Positions 17,728 to 26,514 of a DNA stretch of 64,000 bases are shown one piece after another. The DNA comes from Paenibacillus sp. DMB20. Its GTDB lineage: Bacteria; Bacillota; Bacilli; Paenibacillales; Paenibacillaceae. Below the pieces are notes generated by a model. The model made no database searches. It had not been told where the DNA came from and saw only the letters and a program-made list of their open reading frames with translations. Location: contig NZ_LAZU01000028.1 in assembly GCF_000987955.1 (NCBI RefSeq), forward strand, positions 88,299-152,298, read 5' to 3'. Numbering within the stretch: position 1 is the stretch's first letter; every line of letters begins with the position of its first letter. A program made the position numbers and the translations under genes.

Positions 17728-17768
17728 AAAAAAAGCATATCATCTCCTGGAACGGATGATATGCTTCA
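17728..17768 (-). terminator. Attenuator-type intrinsic terminator in the yheI leader
   Basis: On the minus strand AAGCATATCATC ... GATGATATGCTT forms a 12-bp stem followed by TTTTTTT. It lies about 55 bases before the yheI start and after a short leader ORF, so it can stop transcription before the exporter genes. Confidence 0.8.
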
Positions 17769-17855
17769 TTCATTAACTTATCATGCGCACGGAATGGCAA
17801 CGACGACCGTGCGTAAGAGATACTTGCAGTTCAGTAAACCTTTACAGAACCCGTA

Positions 17856-17951
17856 TCAAAATTGAGGGAGTACCGGCAGGGCGTCGTCAGTATTCAATTG
17901 TATAAGGTTATGCATATGACGATCAGCATAGACAATGAATGTATTGAACAC
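17856..17951 (-). CDS. Leader peptide of the yheI-yheH exporter operon (31 residues)
   Basis: A short reading frame starting at GTG 17951 with AAAGGGTGG just upstream and ending at TGA 17856-17858. The peptide begins MFNTFIVYADRHMHN and ends DDALPVLPQF. It sits between a strong promoter and an intrinsic terminator ahead of yheI. In B. subtilis the bmrCD (yheIH) genes are controlled by ribosome stalling on the BmrB/YheJ leader peptide with transcription attenuation; this arrangement is the same, although I cannot compare the peptide sequences here. Confidence 0.65.
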   Translation of the reverse strand: MFNTFIVYADRHMHNLIQLNTDDALPVLPQF

Positions 17952-18010
17952 TTTAACCACCCTTTCGTTTTAAATTTACAATAAATTGAAGAAGATCTCG
18001 TATGGACTGA

Positions 18011-18040
18011 ATTTTATCACCGGGGAACGGGAATTGTCAA
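18011..18040 (-). promoter_or_regulatory. SigA-type promoter for the leader-yheI-yheH unit
   Basis: On the minus strand TTGACA (18035-18040), an 18-bp spacer and TAAAAT (18011-18016). Transcription would start near 18004, giving a leader of about 330 bases before yheI. Confidence 0.75.
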
Positions 18041-18096
18041 ACCAATTTTATGAAATACGGCTCATGCCCTGTGGCCGCTTTTTTAACATAAAAGGT

Positions 18097-18126
18097 TTGT
18101 AACCCTGTACGCATATGCGTTATGAT
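18097..18126 (+). promoter_or_regulatory. SigA-type promoter for the HesB-like gene
   Basis: TTGTAA (18097-18102), an 18-bp spacer and TATGAT (18121-18126), about 60 bases before the start of the next gene and divergent from the exporter promoter. Confidence 0.5.
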
Positions 18127-18189
18127 ACATATACACCATTGAAAGATGAGGTTTGAGATAGATACTGCCCTCGAAGGAGAGTGTTAGGC

Positions 18190-18507
18190 TTGAACATTGA
18201 AGTCAGTCATGAGGCAGCGCGCTGGTACGTGAAAGAGCTTGAACTGAATGCCTGCATGTTTGTCCGATTTTTTCCTCGTTACAGCTCCGGCGGCGGTCTG
18301 CACCCCGGCTTTTCTCTCGGCATTTCCGTGGAAGAACCCACTGATCCCGGGATAACGCAGCAGGCAGGGGATGTCACGTTTTACATGGAGGAAAGTGATC
18401 TTTGGTACCTGAAGGGATATGATCTTCATGTGGAGTATGAGGAATCCCTTGACGATATTTCGTATATTTATAAAGAAGAAGGCGCTGACCGTCAAGACCA
18501 GGCGTAG
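18190..18507 (+). CDS. HesB/IscA-like protein, YneR family
   Basis: A 105-residue protein resembling B. subtilis YneR: an N-terminal MNIEVSHEAARWYVKELEL, then FVRFFPRYSSGGGLHPGFSLGISVEEP and a C-terminal acidic half with DLWYLKGYDLHVEYEESLDDISY. This branch has the HesB/IscA fold but lacks the conserved iron-sulphur cysteines (the only Cys is near residue 19), so it probably does not bind a cluster in the usual way. The TTG at 18190 is the chosen start because GAAGGAGA lies about ten bases upstream and the protein then aligns with the family N-terminus. Confidence 0.75.
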   Translation: MNIEVSHEAARWYVKELELNACMFVRFFPRYSSGGGLHPGFSLGISVEEPTDPGITQQAGDVTFYMEESDLWYLKGYDLHVEYEESLDDISYIYKEEGADRQDQA

Positions 18508-18555
18508 TAACTTGCCTGAAGCGCTTTATCCTGTCCGGAAAGGAGGTTCCCGAGG

Positions 18556-19008
18556 ATGAACCTATATCACCGCGATATCCGTCAGTACATAGGCAAGCGG
18601 TCGATGATCCGGGTCAAAGCAGCGGTTATCGCGCTGAACGAATCCGGTGAAATCCTGCTTTTGAAACGGCAGGCGAAGGACGTATGGGGACTTCCGATCG
18701 GTAAATTAAAGCCGGGAGAATCGATGGAAGATGCGGCTGCCAGAGAACTTTGGGAAGAGAGCGGCCTGACTGCGGATGCCATGCGGCTGATCAACCTGAT
18801 ATCGGGTCCGCAGTACATGAAAAAGTACAGAAACGGCGACGAGGAGTATTATGTTATCGGCGTATATTCCGCGTCGGGGCTTCGAAGCGCGATAGACCTG
18901 CCCCCGGAAAGCGATGTCTCCTTAAAGTATTTTGACCTCGATCTGCTGCCGCCCATGGACTCGGTAACCGGTCCGCTGATAGACATGATCCGCTGCCAAA
19001 TACGCTGA
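18556..19008 (+). CDS. Nudix hydrolase
   Basis: A 150-residue protein with an intact Nudix box at about residues 55-77: GKLKPG, E, then REL-W-EESGL, fitting Gx5Ex7REUxEExGU. Nudix enzymes hydrolyse nucleoside diphosphates linked to another group; the substrate cannot be told. AAAGGAGG precedes the ATG. It lies 48 bp after the YneR-like gene in the same direction and is closed by a strong terminator, so the two may be co-transcribed. Confidence 0.88.
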   Translation: MNLYHRDIRQYIGKRSMIRVKAAVIALNESGEILLLKRQAKDVWGLPIGKLKPGESMEDAAARELWEESGLTADAMRLINLISGPQYMKKYRNGDEEYYVIGVYSASGLRSAIDLPPESDVSLKYFDLDLLPPMDSVTGPLIDMIRCQIR

Positions 19009-19046
19009 GTTTTTTGTTTTAGAAAAATCATGTTTATGGTGACGGG

Positions 19047-19073
19047 ATTCCCCGAAAGGGGAATTTTTTTTCG
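19047..19073 (+). terminator. Rho-independent terminator after the Nudix gene
   Basis: ATTCCCC-GAAA-GGGGAAT with a GNRA-like loop followed by T8. Confidence 0.9.
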
Positions 19074-19080
19074 CGCCGAA

Positions 19081-19112
19081 AGACCCCTGACCAGGCATGG
19101 CAGGGGTTTGCT
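19081..19112 (-). terminator. Terminator of the minus-strand conserved gene
   Basis: On the minus strand ACCCCTG ... CAGGGGT is followed by CTTTC; it lies just after the stop of the following gene. Confidence 0.55.
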
Positions 19113-19129
19113 GTAAACGGCGGCTTGCA

Positions 19130-19631
19130 CTATGTCGTTTCTTCGAGCGCAAAATCGAAATCATCGATATCGTATACCTGAACCGGGATGGACGCATCGA
19201 TAATTCGCTGGATCAATTCATATTGGTCTGTCAGAACAGGCGCTTCGATTCGCTGGGCCGTGGCCAGCATTTCGGTTTCGACAGGGTCGAACAATTCGCC
19301 GTAAGGTGCCGTGTCCATGGCGTTCATGATGGTGACCAGGGTCATTTCACCGACGGGAATGGACGGGCTTTTGGCCCAGGGAACCTGAAGGGCGCGGTCG
19401 ATTTTTTTTCTTGTTGAGCGGCTCCTCAAAATAATCGATAAGCTCGCTGATCTTGGTGCGGACATGCTGTTCATCCGGAGCGTTGTGCATCAGCGGCTCG
19501 TCGGAGCTTAATAACTCGTATAATTCCAGGACGGTTGTGTAGGGTATGATGTATTCCACAGGTCTTGGCGGCACAAGAAGCTGTCCGTAAATCGCGAGCA
19601 TGACGGCTTCCGTCACAAATACTGTACTCAT
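19130..19631 (-). CDS. Conserved hypothetical cytoplasmic protein (frame break in an A8 run)
   Basis: A 166-residue protein after joining two frames at T8 19402-19409 (A8 on the coding strand): EPLNKKK continues as IDRALQVPWAK once one A is removed. N-terminal segment MSTVFVTEAVMLAIYGQLLVPPRPVEYIIPYTTVLELYE; C-terminal acidic end YDIDDFDFALEE. I recognise it only as a type seen in Paenibacillus-like genomes, without a known function. It has no signal peptide or catalytic motif that I can name. The start ATG has an AGGAGGA ribosome site. Confidence 0.65.
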
Positions 19632-19802
19632 GTTAATCCTCCTGCTGGCAAAACCGTAATAAATGAGTTTAGCATTATCAAAGCATTGCGGCGGACAAAA
19701 GTCAACAGCTGGGCTTTATTGAAGAACCGTAAACTTGTCCGGGCAATTGTTGATTTCGTCCCGCACCATGAATGATGTACAGGAAAGGGGCTGTTTTTAC
19801 TA

Positions 19803-21549
19803 TTGAAGACATGGAAGATTTATTATCCGTTTGTTAAACCCTATTTAAAATGGATTATATTAACCCTGATCATCGGGATGATCAAGTTCTCCATTCCGCT
19901 CCTTCTGCCGATGATCATGAAATACGTCGTCGACGGGCTGCTTATCAATCCCGATCTTGGCGTGGAGCAAAAGATCGAACAGCTGATGCTGATCCTTCTC
20001 GGGACATTGGCGCTGTTTATCGTCGTCAGGGGACCGGTGGAATATTTACGGCAGTATTTCGCGCAATTTATCACAAGCCGCATATTATTCGATATGCGTA
20101 ACCGGCTGTATGCCCATCTTCAGCGTTTGTCGCTCCGGTACTATCAGAACACGAAGGTGGGGGAAGCGATTTCCCGCTTTATTAACGATGTCGAACAATC
20201 CAAGAACCTGGTAGAAGTCGGCATGATGAATATATGGCTTGATATTTTCACCTTAACGTTTGTACTGATCGTCATGTTTGTTATGAACCCGGTATTGACC
20301 CTGGTGTCCATTTCGGTGCTGCCTTTGTATGCGATTGCGGTCAACCTGCTTTATAAGCGGCTTAAGAAGCTGACAAAAGACAGATCGCAGGCTTTGGCGG
20401 GAATTCAGGCCTATCTCCATGAGCGGATCCAGGGCATTTCGGTCATCCGCAGCTTTACGCTGGAACGCTATGACCAAAAGAAATTCGAAGCGATTAACGG
20501 CAATTTCCTTAAAAAGGCGATGGCACAGACCCGCTGGAATGCCTTGACGTTTTCGATCATTAACACGTTGACCGATATTGCCCCCATTCTTGTCATCGGC
20601 TATGGCGGTTACCGGGTCATCCAAGGCGATTTAACCTTGGGGACTTTTGTTGCCTTTTTCGGTTATTTGGACAGGCTGTATGCCCCCCTCCGGAGACTGA
20701 TCAATTCCTCAACCGTCTTGACGCAGGCTACGGCCTCGCTGGAGCGCGTGAAGGAACTGATGGACGAGCCTTACGATATTGTGGATGCGCCCGATGCCAG
20801 GAAGCTGCCGTCCGCCGGCCGGATCGAGTTCGATCGCGTATGGTTTCAATACAACGATGATGCGGGCTGGGTACTAAAGGATATTAACCTGACGATCGAG
20901 CAGGGCCAGACGGTTGCTTTTGTCGGCATGAGCGGGGGCGGAAAATCCTCGTTGATCGGCTTGATCCCGCGTTTTTTACGATGTGCAGAAGGGCCGGGTG
21001 AAAATCAGCGGTTTGGACGTCCGCGGCGTGACGCTCGACAGCCTGCGCGGTTCGATCGGCATGGTGCTGCAGGACAATTTCCTGTTCAGCGGGTCCGTCC
21101 GTGAGAATATCCTGTTCGGAAACCCGGAAGCCTCGGAGGAACAAATCATTAGCGCCGCAAAATCGGCCAATGCCCATGACTTTATCATGAATTTGCCGCA
21201 GGGCTATGACACGGAAGTGGGGGAACGCGGCGTTAAGCTGTCCGGAGGTCAAAAGCAGCGTCTTGCCATCGCCAGGGTATTCTTGAAAGACCCCGAAATC
21301 CTTGTTCTGGATGAAGCGACATCCGCGCTTGACCTGGAATCCGAGCATCTCATCCAGCAGGCGCTGCAATCCCTGTCGAGCAACCGCACAACCCTGATCG
21401 TTGCCCATCGCTTGTCCACGATCACCCATGCCGATCAAATCGTCGTGCTGGAGAACGGGCAGATTACGGAGCAGGGGACGCACAACGAATTAATGGAGTT
21501 GAACGGAAGTTACGCCCGTCTATATAACGTTCAGCATTTGGAGTCCTAG
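19803..21549 (+). CDS. ABC exporter, fused TMD-NBD (frame break in a T6 run within the NBD)
   Basis: A 581-residue homodimer-type ABC exporter. The first ~330 residues carry six TM helices. The NBD has Walker [10 protein letters not shown], the Q-loop [10 protein letters not shown], signature LSGGQKQR, Walker [13 protein letters not shown] and the H-loop VAHRLS. Just after Walker A the frame changes: at T6 20972-20977, dropping one T turns RFLRCAEG into the expected [14 protein letters not shown]. The start is TTG 19803 with GGAAAGGGG about 12 bases upstream. It resembles YfiB/BmrA-like lipid or drug exporters; the substrate is unknown. Single gene with its own terminator. Confidence 0.85.
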
Positions 21550-21554
21550 AATAC

Positions 21555-21601
21555 AAAAAAGGCTTTCCCGCCGGCAGTTCATGCCGCGGGAAAGCCTTTT
21601 T
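21555..21601 (+). terminator. Rho-independent terminator after the ABC exporter
   Basis: AAAAAGGCTTTCCCGC ... GCGGGAAAGCCTTTTT, a long symmetrical stem that may also serve the convergent DUF441 gene. Confidence 0.88.
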
Positions 21602-21618
21602 CAATATATATCGCGCAA

Positions 21619-22062
21619 TTAAGACTTGCCGATCAGCAGCGACAGAATTCCCGCCGCGATCAGGGGACCTACGGGTACGCCGCGGAAGAGGGCGACGCCA
21701 AGGACCGTTCCGACCAGGAGCCCGGCCACGATGGTGGGGTTGGTTCCCATCAGGACGGCCCCGCGGCCGCCGAGATAGGCGACCAGCATTCCCACGCCGA
21801 TCGCAAGGAGAGACTTCCAGTTAAGAAAAGACTCCCCGATGAGCTGCAGGCTCATTTTTCCGCTGGCGATCGGCGACATCACGCCAATCGTCAAGATGAT
21901 GATGCCAATGGTCAGTCCGTACTTTTCCAACCAAGGAAAAACCTGCTGCAACCCGGTTACGCGGATCAGCAGCAGAACGATCATCGCAATGGTCACTGGG
22001 GAATTGCTGCTGATGATGCCAAGTGCGGCCAAGGCAAGCAAAATGAGCGAGGTGACATCCAT
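21619..22062 (-). CDS. DUF441 family small membrane protein
   Basis: A 147-residue integral membrane protein with four to five hydrophobic helices and the DUF441 pattern: [45 protein letters not shown] and [19 protein letters not shown] at the end. The function of the family is unknown. The start is ATG 22062 with AAAGGAG 12 bases upstream; the TTG at 22074 is only one base from that site. It lies 48 bp downstream of ypdA in the same direction and may be in the same transcript. Confidence 0.85.
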   Translation of the reverse strand: MDVTSLILLALAALGIISSNSPVTIAMIVLLLIRVTGLQQVFPWLEKYGLTIGIIILTIGVMSPIASGKMSLQLIGESFLNWKSLLAIGVGMLVAYLGGRGAVLMGTNPTIVAGLLVGTVLGVALFRGVPVGPLIAAGILSLLIGKS

Positions 22063-22110
22063 CTTGTACGCCAACTCCTTTACTGAACTGATGACGTGCT
22101 TCGTTAGGTT

Positions 22111-23088
22111 TTATGGACGGGCGGCAATATGCTCCGCGATCAAGCCTCCGTGAAGACGGCCCGTTTCGATAAATACCTCGTTGGCATTCCGTCCGGAAGC
22201 GATAACGCCTGCGACATAAAGGCCGGGAATCGTCGTCTCCATGGTTTCGGGATTATAACGAGGTTTTTCCATCTCCTCGTCAAGTTCCACGCCGGAAGAG
22301 GACAGCAGTTTGCGGTCCGGCCGGAAGCCGGTCATCGCGAGAACAAAATCATTGTCAACGATCTGCCCGGAGCCGTCTTTCGCGGTGATCGTTATCGAGT
22401 TTTCTCGGATTTCGGTAACTTGAGACTCCGTATAAAGCCGGATTCGGCCTTTACCTACCATGCTTTCAAACAGGGGTCTGACCCATGGCTTGATGTTTTC
22501 CGATACTTCCTTGCCGCGATAAATAACAGACACTTCCGCGCCGACGCGGATTAATTCCATGGCTGCGTCGACCGCCGAATTGCTGCCGCCGATAATGGCG
22601 GTTTTCATTCCGGCATAAGGGTGGGCTTCCCTGAAGTAATGAGTTACTTTATCCAGGTCCTCGCCCGGAATTCCGATATAATTCGGATGGTCGAAGTAAC
22701 CGGTCGAGATGACAACGTTCTTGGCAGCCCTGAAGCTTTCGACGCCGCCGCGTTTGCGGGTGTCCACCCTGAATGAACCGTCGTCCTGCTTCCGGATGGA
22801 GATGGCCTCCTCGTATGCGGATATTTGAAGTTTATAATGCTCCGCTACCCGGCGGTAATAAGCAAGCGCCTCGTCCCGATACGGCTTGTCGTTCGATATG
22901 GCAAACGGCACGCCGCCGATTTCCAGCATTTCCGCAGTACTGAAAAATTGCATGCGGGTCGGATACAAGTAGATGGAATGCACGACATTGTGTTTATCGA
23001 TAAGTTCTGTGGACAGGCCGCGTTTACCGCATTCGATGGCTGCCGATAATCCGCAGGGGCCTGCACCGATGATCAATACGTCCAGCAT
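22111..23088 (-). CDS. ypdA: YpdA family bacillithiol-disulfide reductase (Bdr), FAD/NADPH-dependent
   Basis: A 325-residue flavoprotein disulfide reductase-like enzyme. The N-terminal FAD motif GAGPCGLSAAIECGKRG contains the conserved Cys that follows GAGP in YpdA. A second Rossmann motif, GGSNSAVDAAMEL, binds NADPH, and the C-terminal FAD contact is GLYVAGVIASGRNANEVFIETGR (shown as the motif only). YpdA reduces bacillithiol disulfide in low-GC Gram-positives, so its presence implies bacillithiol as the redox thiol here. The start is ATG 23088 behind AAGGAGG. Confidence 0.9.
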   Translation of the reverse strand: MLDVLIIGAGPCGLSAAIECGKRGLSTELIDKHNVVHSIYLYPTRMQFFSTAEMLEIGGVPFAISNDKPYRDEALAYYRRVAEHYKLQISAYEEAISIRKQDDGSFRVDTRKRGGVESFRAAKNVVISTGYFDHPNYIGIPGEDLDKVTHYFREAHPYAGMKTAIIGGSNSAVDAAMELIRVGAEVSVIYRGKEVSENIKPWVRPLFESMVGKGRIRLYTESQVTEIRENSITITAKDGSGQIVDNDFVLAMTGFRPDRKLLSSSGVELDEEMEKPRYNPETMETTIPGLYVAGVIASGRNANEVFIETGRLHGGLIAEHIAARP

Positions 23089-23213
23089 GGTGAACCTCCT
23101 TATGTAGTTAGCGTAACGAGTAATCAGCAATATTAATCCTACCGCAATTGTCGAGATAAATCCATAATCACTGCCAATTGCCGTAAAATCGGAAGCGTAA
23201 AAAAAGAGAAATA

Positions 23214-23248
23214 TTGACAGCCGAAATGAATTAGATTAACATCTAATT
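23214..23248 (+). promoter_or_regulatory. Promoter with overlapping palindrome upstream of the ArsR-type gene
   Basis: TTGACA (23214-23219), 17-bp spacer, TAACAT (23237-23242). A perfect 8-bp inverted repeat AATTAGAT-TAAC-ATCTAATT (23229-23248) overlaps the -10, as expected for an autorepressed ArsR-family gene. Confidence 0.6.
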
Positions 23249-23292
23249 AGATAATTATTAAATTAAAAAAAATGTCAAAGGCGGGATGCAAA

Positions 23293-23889
23293 ATGCAGCT
23301 CGATAAAATCGTGAACGTGCATAAACTGCTCGGCGATCCAAACAGAATGCGAATCTTGATGCTGCTTGGCATGGGCGAACTAAACGGCCAATCGCTCGCC
23401 GATAAGTTGAGCTTATCCCAGCCGACGGTTACGCATCATGCTTCCAAACTTCGCGAAGCGAATATGATCCGGGAGCGGAGGGAGAAGAACATCATATTCT
23501 TTTCCCTGAATCCGGAATTTATACGGCAGGTGCACGAAGCTTCATTGGCCTTTATTTTCGGAAAGGAAGGAGGTGAGAGAACGATGGCCGCAGACCATGC
23601 AACGGTTCGGGAATCCGTGCTTAAAAACTTTTTTACCAAAGACGGAAGGCTGCGCCAAATTCCGGCCCAGTATAAAAAGAAATTAATCGTTTTCGAGTTC
23701 CTCGCCGAGAAGCTGGAACCCGGGCGCCAATACGGCGAAAAGGAAATCAACGAATTCATTAAACGGTATCATGAGGATTTTGCGACAATCCGGAGGGAAT
23801 TCATCATGCATCATTTTATGTACCGCGAGCAAGGCATTTATGTTCTGAATCCGCGGGAAATGTGGAGCAGGTGGGAAGAGGCCAAATAA
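23293..23889 (+). CDS. ArsR-family winged-helix regulator with DUF2087 domain
   Basis: A 198-residue protein. Residues about 5-75 form an ArsR-type winged helix (VHKLLGDPNRMRILMLLG, LADKLSLSQPTVTHHASKLREANMI). Residues about 105-195 match DUF2087 (FFTKDGRLRQIPAQYKKKLIVFEFLA; then EKEINEFIKRYHEDFATIRREFI), a domain often attached to such regulators. No metal-binding Cys pair is evident, so a metal sensor role is not supported. ATG 23293 is chosen because AAAGGCGGG precedes it; ATG 23272 has no ribosome site. The palindrome in its promoter suggests autoregulation. Confidence 0.82.
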   Translation: MQLDKIVNVHKLLGDPNRMRILMLLGMGELNGQSLADKLSLSQPTVTHHASKLREANMIRERREKNIIFFSLNPEFIRQVHEASLAFIFGKEGGERTMAADHATVRESVLKNFFTKDGRLRQIPAQYKKKLIVFEFLAEKLEPGRQYGEKEINEFIKRYHEDFATIRREFIMHHFMYREQGIYVLNPREMWSRWEEAK

Positions 23890-23937
23890 GTGCCGGCATT
23901 AAGGAATGAGCAAGGAATTTCTATTGAAACAAGAGCC

Positions 23938-23984
23938 GAAAAAAGCCTTCTGCTCGGGAAAAAAGTCCAAGCGGAAGGCTTTTG
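23938..23984. terminator. Bidirectional terminator
   Basis: AAAAGCCTTC ... GAAGGCTTTT between the convergent ArsR-type gene and the DUF4097 gene. Confidence 0.8.
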
Positions 23985-24002
23985 CCATAACTTATAAAGG
24001 GA

Positions 24003-24855
24003 TCATTTCGCCGGATCGATATCGATGTTGCCCGAGTGGGTATCCACTTTAATGGTATGTTTGCTCTCTTTTGGCGATTTCGGAGTAGTAATGTCGCCGG
24101 AAAGCGTAGTCGCTTCATAAAAACCGTCAAAGCCCGGGTCCGGAATGATATCAACGTCGCCCGACAGGGTCTTGACGTCAATTGAAGACACGCCTTTTAA
24201 TGTCAGCTCGACAGATCCGGAATGGCTTTCCAAACGGCTTTCCCCTTCCAGCTGCTTCAAATCGATGCCGCCGGAGAGGGTCTTCGCCTTGACTCCTGCC
24301 GTGATGCCGGCTCCCGATATATCCCCTGAATGATTGTTTAATATAAGTTCATCGGCGGTGATATCATTCAGCTTGATGTGGCCCGACAATGAGCTTATTT
24401 TCATTTTCTTAGCCGTGCCGCTGCTAACTTCAAGGTCCGAGGAATACGAGGAAAGGCTAAGTTCATCAAGCCGCGTGCCCTTAGGGAGAACAACTTGGAT
24501 TTTTCCTCGCGCCGATTGCAGGTTTACGCTGAATACTCGAAAGGTTTCGGGCGGGGTCAAGTCCATTTTAAATTCGGAGCCTTCGGGTTTCAGCTGTTTC
24601 AGCCGGTCAATAACCTCCTGGTGTACGTTCCCTTGGAAATCGATATAACCTTCGCTTCCCTTACCGGGCTCAAACGAAACCTCAATGTCCACATTTCCTT
24701 CAATCGCGAGTTTTTTTGAGATCCTGGGCCGTAACTGTCCATTTCTGCTGGTGCGCCGGGTAATCCGCTTCGAATTTGAACTTGTTGTAAGCCATGCCGA
24801 TGGCCCCGATCAAAATAAGAGCGAAGGCGATTCCTATAATAAATTTATGCTTCAT
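24003..24855 (-). CDS. DUF4097 family beta-strand repeat protein with N-terminal membrane anchor (frame break in an A7 run)
   Basis: A 283-residue protein: a single TM segment (residues about 5-23, KFIIGIAFALILIGAIGMAY) followed by an extracytoplasmic right-handed beta repeat in which units such as LSSLSGHIKL, HSGDISG, TLSGGIDL, SHSGSVEL and TLSGDVDI recur every ~20 residues. This is the DUF4097 pattern. Removing one T from 24711-24717 joins TAQDLKK to LAIEGNVDIEV. The start codon overlaps the DUF1700 stop (ATGA). In other Firmicutes, padR-DUF1700-DUF4097 operons are linked to envelope stress. Confidence 0.85.
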
Positions 24856-25404
24856 CGAGCCGATCTTCCTTTCATCATACGTATATTCCATCCGGCGTAG
24901 CCTTTGGTCATCACCCACAACCCTATAAAGATCCAACGGGAAAGGTAAGCAAGCAGGATGCCGACGCCAACGAGAGATATGGACATGAACAGCTTAGCCG
25001 GGGAAAAGTTGCCGTTAAGCAAATAGTCAATTAGCAGGAGTACAGGGCTTGCAATGCCTCCCGCGCTCGCAGCAGCGAACCCGATGCCGCAGCTCCAGAA
25101 AGCGGCCAGCAAAGGGACGGCGATAAGCCCGGTAAAAAAAAAGACCGATCAAGATAAATATGCGGCCTATAATCGACGGATTGGAGGGAAGATACACCGG
25201 CATATCCGTAAAACGGTCTCCAAGCGCTTCGCGGGCCACTTCAAAAGGGTCCCCGAGTTCACGGGCAATTTCTTCTTCGGAACGCCCGTTTTGCAGGCCA
25301 AAGTCAAAGTGGGCTTCCACATCGCCGATCAGCTCCCGGCGTTCTTCCGGATGGAGGGGAGCCAGCCGTGTTTCCAGTATGGATAAGAATTGTTTTTTAT
25401 TCAT
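24852..25404 (-). CDS. DUF1700 family membrane protein (frame break in a T9 run)
   Basis: A 183-residue protein. The N-terminal soluble part matches DUF1700 (QFLSILETRLAPLHPEERRELIGDVEAHF, with GRSEEEIARELGDPFEVARE), followed by three to four TM helices. The frame switches at A9 25134-25142 (T9 on the coding strand); removing one T turns FFYRAYRR into FFTGLIAVPLLAAFWSCGIGFA, a proper TM helix. It overlaps padR upstream by 8 bp and DUF4097 downstream by 4 bp, so the three genes are one operon. Confidence 0.85.
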
Positions 25405-25726
25405 CCTCGTTTCCTTCCTCTATCAGATTAGTCACGTTTTGAACAAACGATTTCCATTCCTTGATCATGGCTTCCATGTAAGCTTTGCCGCTCTCCGTCA
25501 ACTTATAGTATTTACGGGGCGGGCCTTCTGACGATTCCTGAAGATACGTGCTGCAGTATCCTTCGTTGACCAGCCGCCTCAAAAGAGGGTAAAGCGCGCC
25601 CTCGGCGACCTCGATATGGCGCGATACAGACTGGGCCAACTCATATCCGTACTGGTCCTTGCGCTGAATGAGAACCAAGACGCACAGCTCAAGCACCCCT
25701 TTTTTGAATTGAACACTAACATCCAA
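25397..25726 (-). CDS. PadR family transcriptional regulator
   Basis: A 109-residue winged-helix protein with the PadR pattern: KKGVLELCVLVLIQRKDQYGYELAQSV (split motif), then VAEGALYPLLRRLVNEGYC and PRKYYKLTESGKAYM. PadR proteins repress their own operons until an effector binds. The start is TTG 25726 with GGAGG seven bases upstream; the longer reading from 25783 runs through the ribosome site and promoter region. It is the first gene of the padR-DUF1700-DUF4097 operon. Confidence 0.87.
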   Translation of the reverse strand: MDVSVQFKKGVLELCVLVLIQRKDQYGYELAQSVSRHIEVAEGALYPLLRRLVNEGYCSTYLQESSEGPPRKYYKLTESGKAYMEAMIKEWKSFVQNVTNLIEEGNEDE

Positions 25727-25762
25727 AGCGTTTCCTCCAATCGTGCATGAATTCATAAAGAA

Positions 25763-25814
25763 CAGGTACTGAATATTAAACATTAGCTATATAGAGAATA
25801 ACATCAGGTACTGA
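25763..25814 (-). promoter_or_regulatory. Repeated CAGGTACTGA sites in the padR promoter region
   Basis: The 10-mer CAGGTACTGA occurs at 25763-25772 and 25805-25814, 42 bp apart, each inside a small palindrome (ATCAG-GTA-CTGAT for the second). On the minus strand TTGCAT-17 bp-TATTCT, a possible promoter, overlaps the outer site. Likely PadR operators. The rest of the gap to 26108 holds no gene that I can support. Confidence 0.5.
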
Positions 25815-26108
25815 TTAATGCAATATACTGACACCTAAATTCCCCAACATTTTTATCAAAAAACGTGTTCTTGCAGGAAAACGTTTGGCATACTATATAT
25901 TCGGACGGAATGAAAGGGAAGCGGTTTGAAGGGTCAATATATGGAATAAACGGGGATCTTCGGGATTGCCGCTTGTCTGAATCAAGCTTTGAAAAAGCCG
26001 ATGCGGCGAGGTTTTGGGCGTTTTAATCTGCAAAAGAGGGGTTAATAGGAAATACGGGCATTAGGAAAATTTTCCTTTCCCTAACTTGTCATGTAAGGAG
26101 TGAACGGC

Positions 26109-26246
26109 ATGTCCATCGATCGATTTATATTAAGAAAACTGGACAGCTCCCCCAAGCTGCACACTCGCCTGAATCTGGTTAAGCTGTTCCAAATTCGCAT
26201 CCGCAAGGCCCAGACGGCGGAAGAGCGCCATTTTCGCTGCCGATAA
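26109..26246 (+). CDS. Small basic protein of 45 residues, unknown
   Basis: A short frame from ATG 26109 to TAA 26246 with a strong AAGGAG ribosome site seven bases upstream. The peptide (MSIDRFILRKLDSSPKLHTR at the N-terminus) is rich in Arg and Lys and has no TM segment. It lies alone, convergent with the next small gene. The good ribosome site and lack of overlap support a real gene, but I recognise no family. Confidence 0.5.
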   Translation: MSIDRFILRKLDSSPKLHTRLNLVKLFQIRIRKAQTAEERHFRCR

Positions 26247-26251
26247 AATTC

Positions 26252-26288
26252 AAAAAAAGGGCTATCCCTTTTTTAGAAAAGGGATAGC
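26252..26288 (-). terminator. Rho-independent terminator (minus strand)
   Basis: 12-bp stem GCTATCCCTTTT/AAAAGGGATAGC followed on the minus strand by CCTTTTTTT. The stem overlaps the end of the next gene's coding region. Confidence 0.85.
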
Positions 26289-26514
26289 GCAAGAGAGTCG
26301 TTTTCACTTTTGCTGTGAAGAATTGCCTCGGATCCTTCGATTTCAATGCTGATGAGGGAGTTGAGGCATTTTTTTGAGCGCTTTTTTTACCGTTCTGTAT
26401 TTTATGGTCAAGCGCGCTGGTCAATAGCTTAAGTACCTTCTGTACCGGCTGTTTGTTCTCCGTTGTAAAGTAGACGGGAACCGGTTTGTTTTGAAACATA
26501 ATGAGCGTTTTCAT
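26273..26514 (-). CDS. Small protein of unknown function, two frame breaks in A7 runs
   Basis: The N-terminal part reads MKTLIMFQNKPVPVYFTTEN and continues LKLLTSALDHKIQNGKK. If one base is removed from each of two T7 runs (26382-26388 and 26369-26375), the protein continues ALKKCLNSLISIEIEGSEAI and ends SENDSLALSLF at a stop inside the terminator stem, giving 79 residues. The unrepaired frame instead runs through the terminator into low-complexity sequence, which is less credible. Function unknown; soluble, no signal peptide. Confidence 0.55.
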
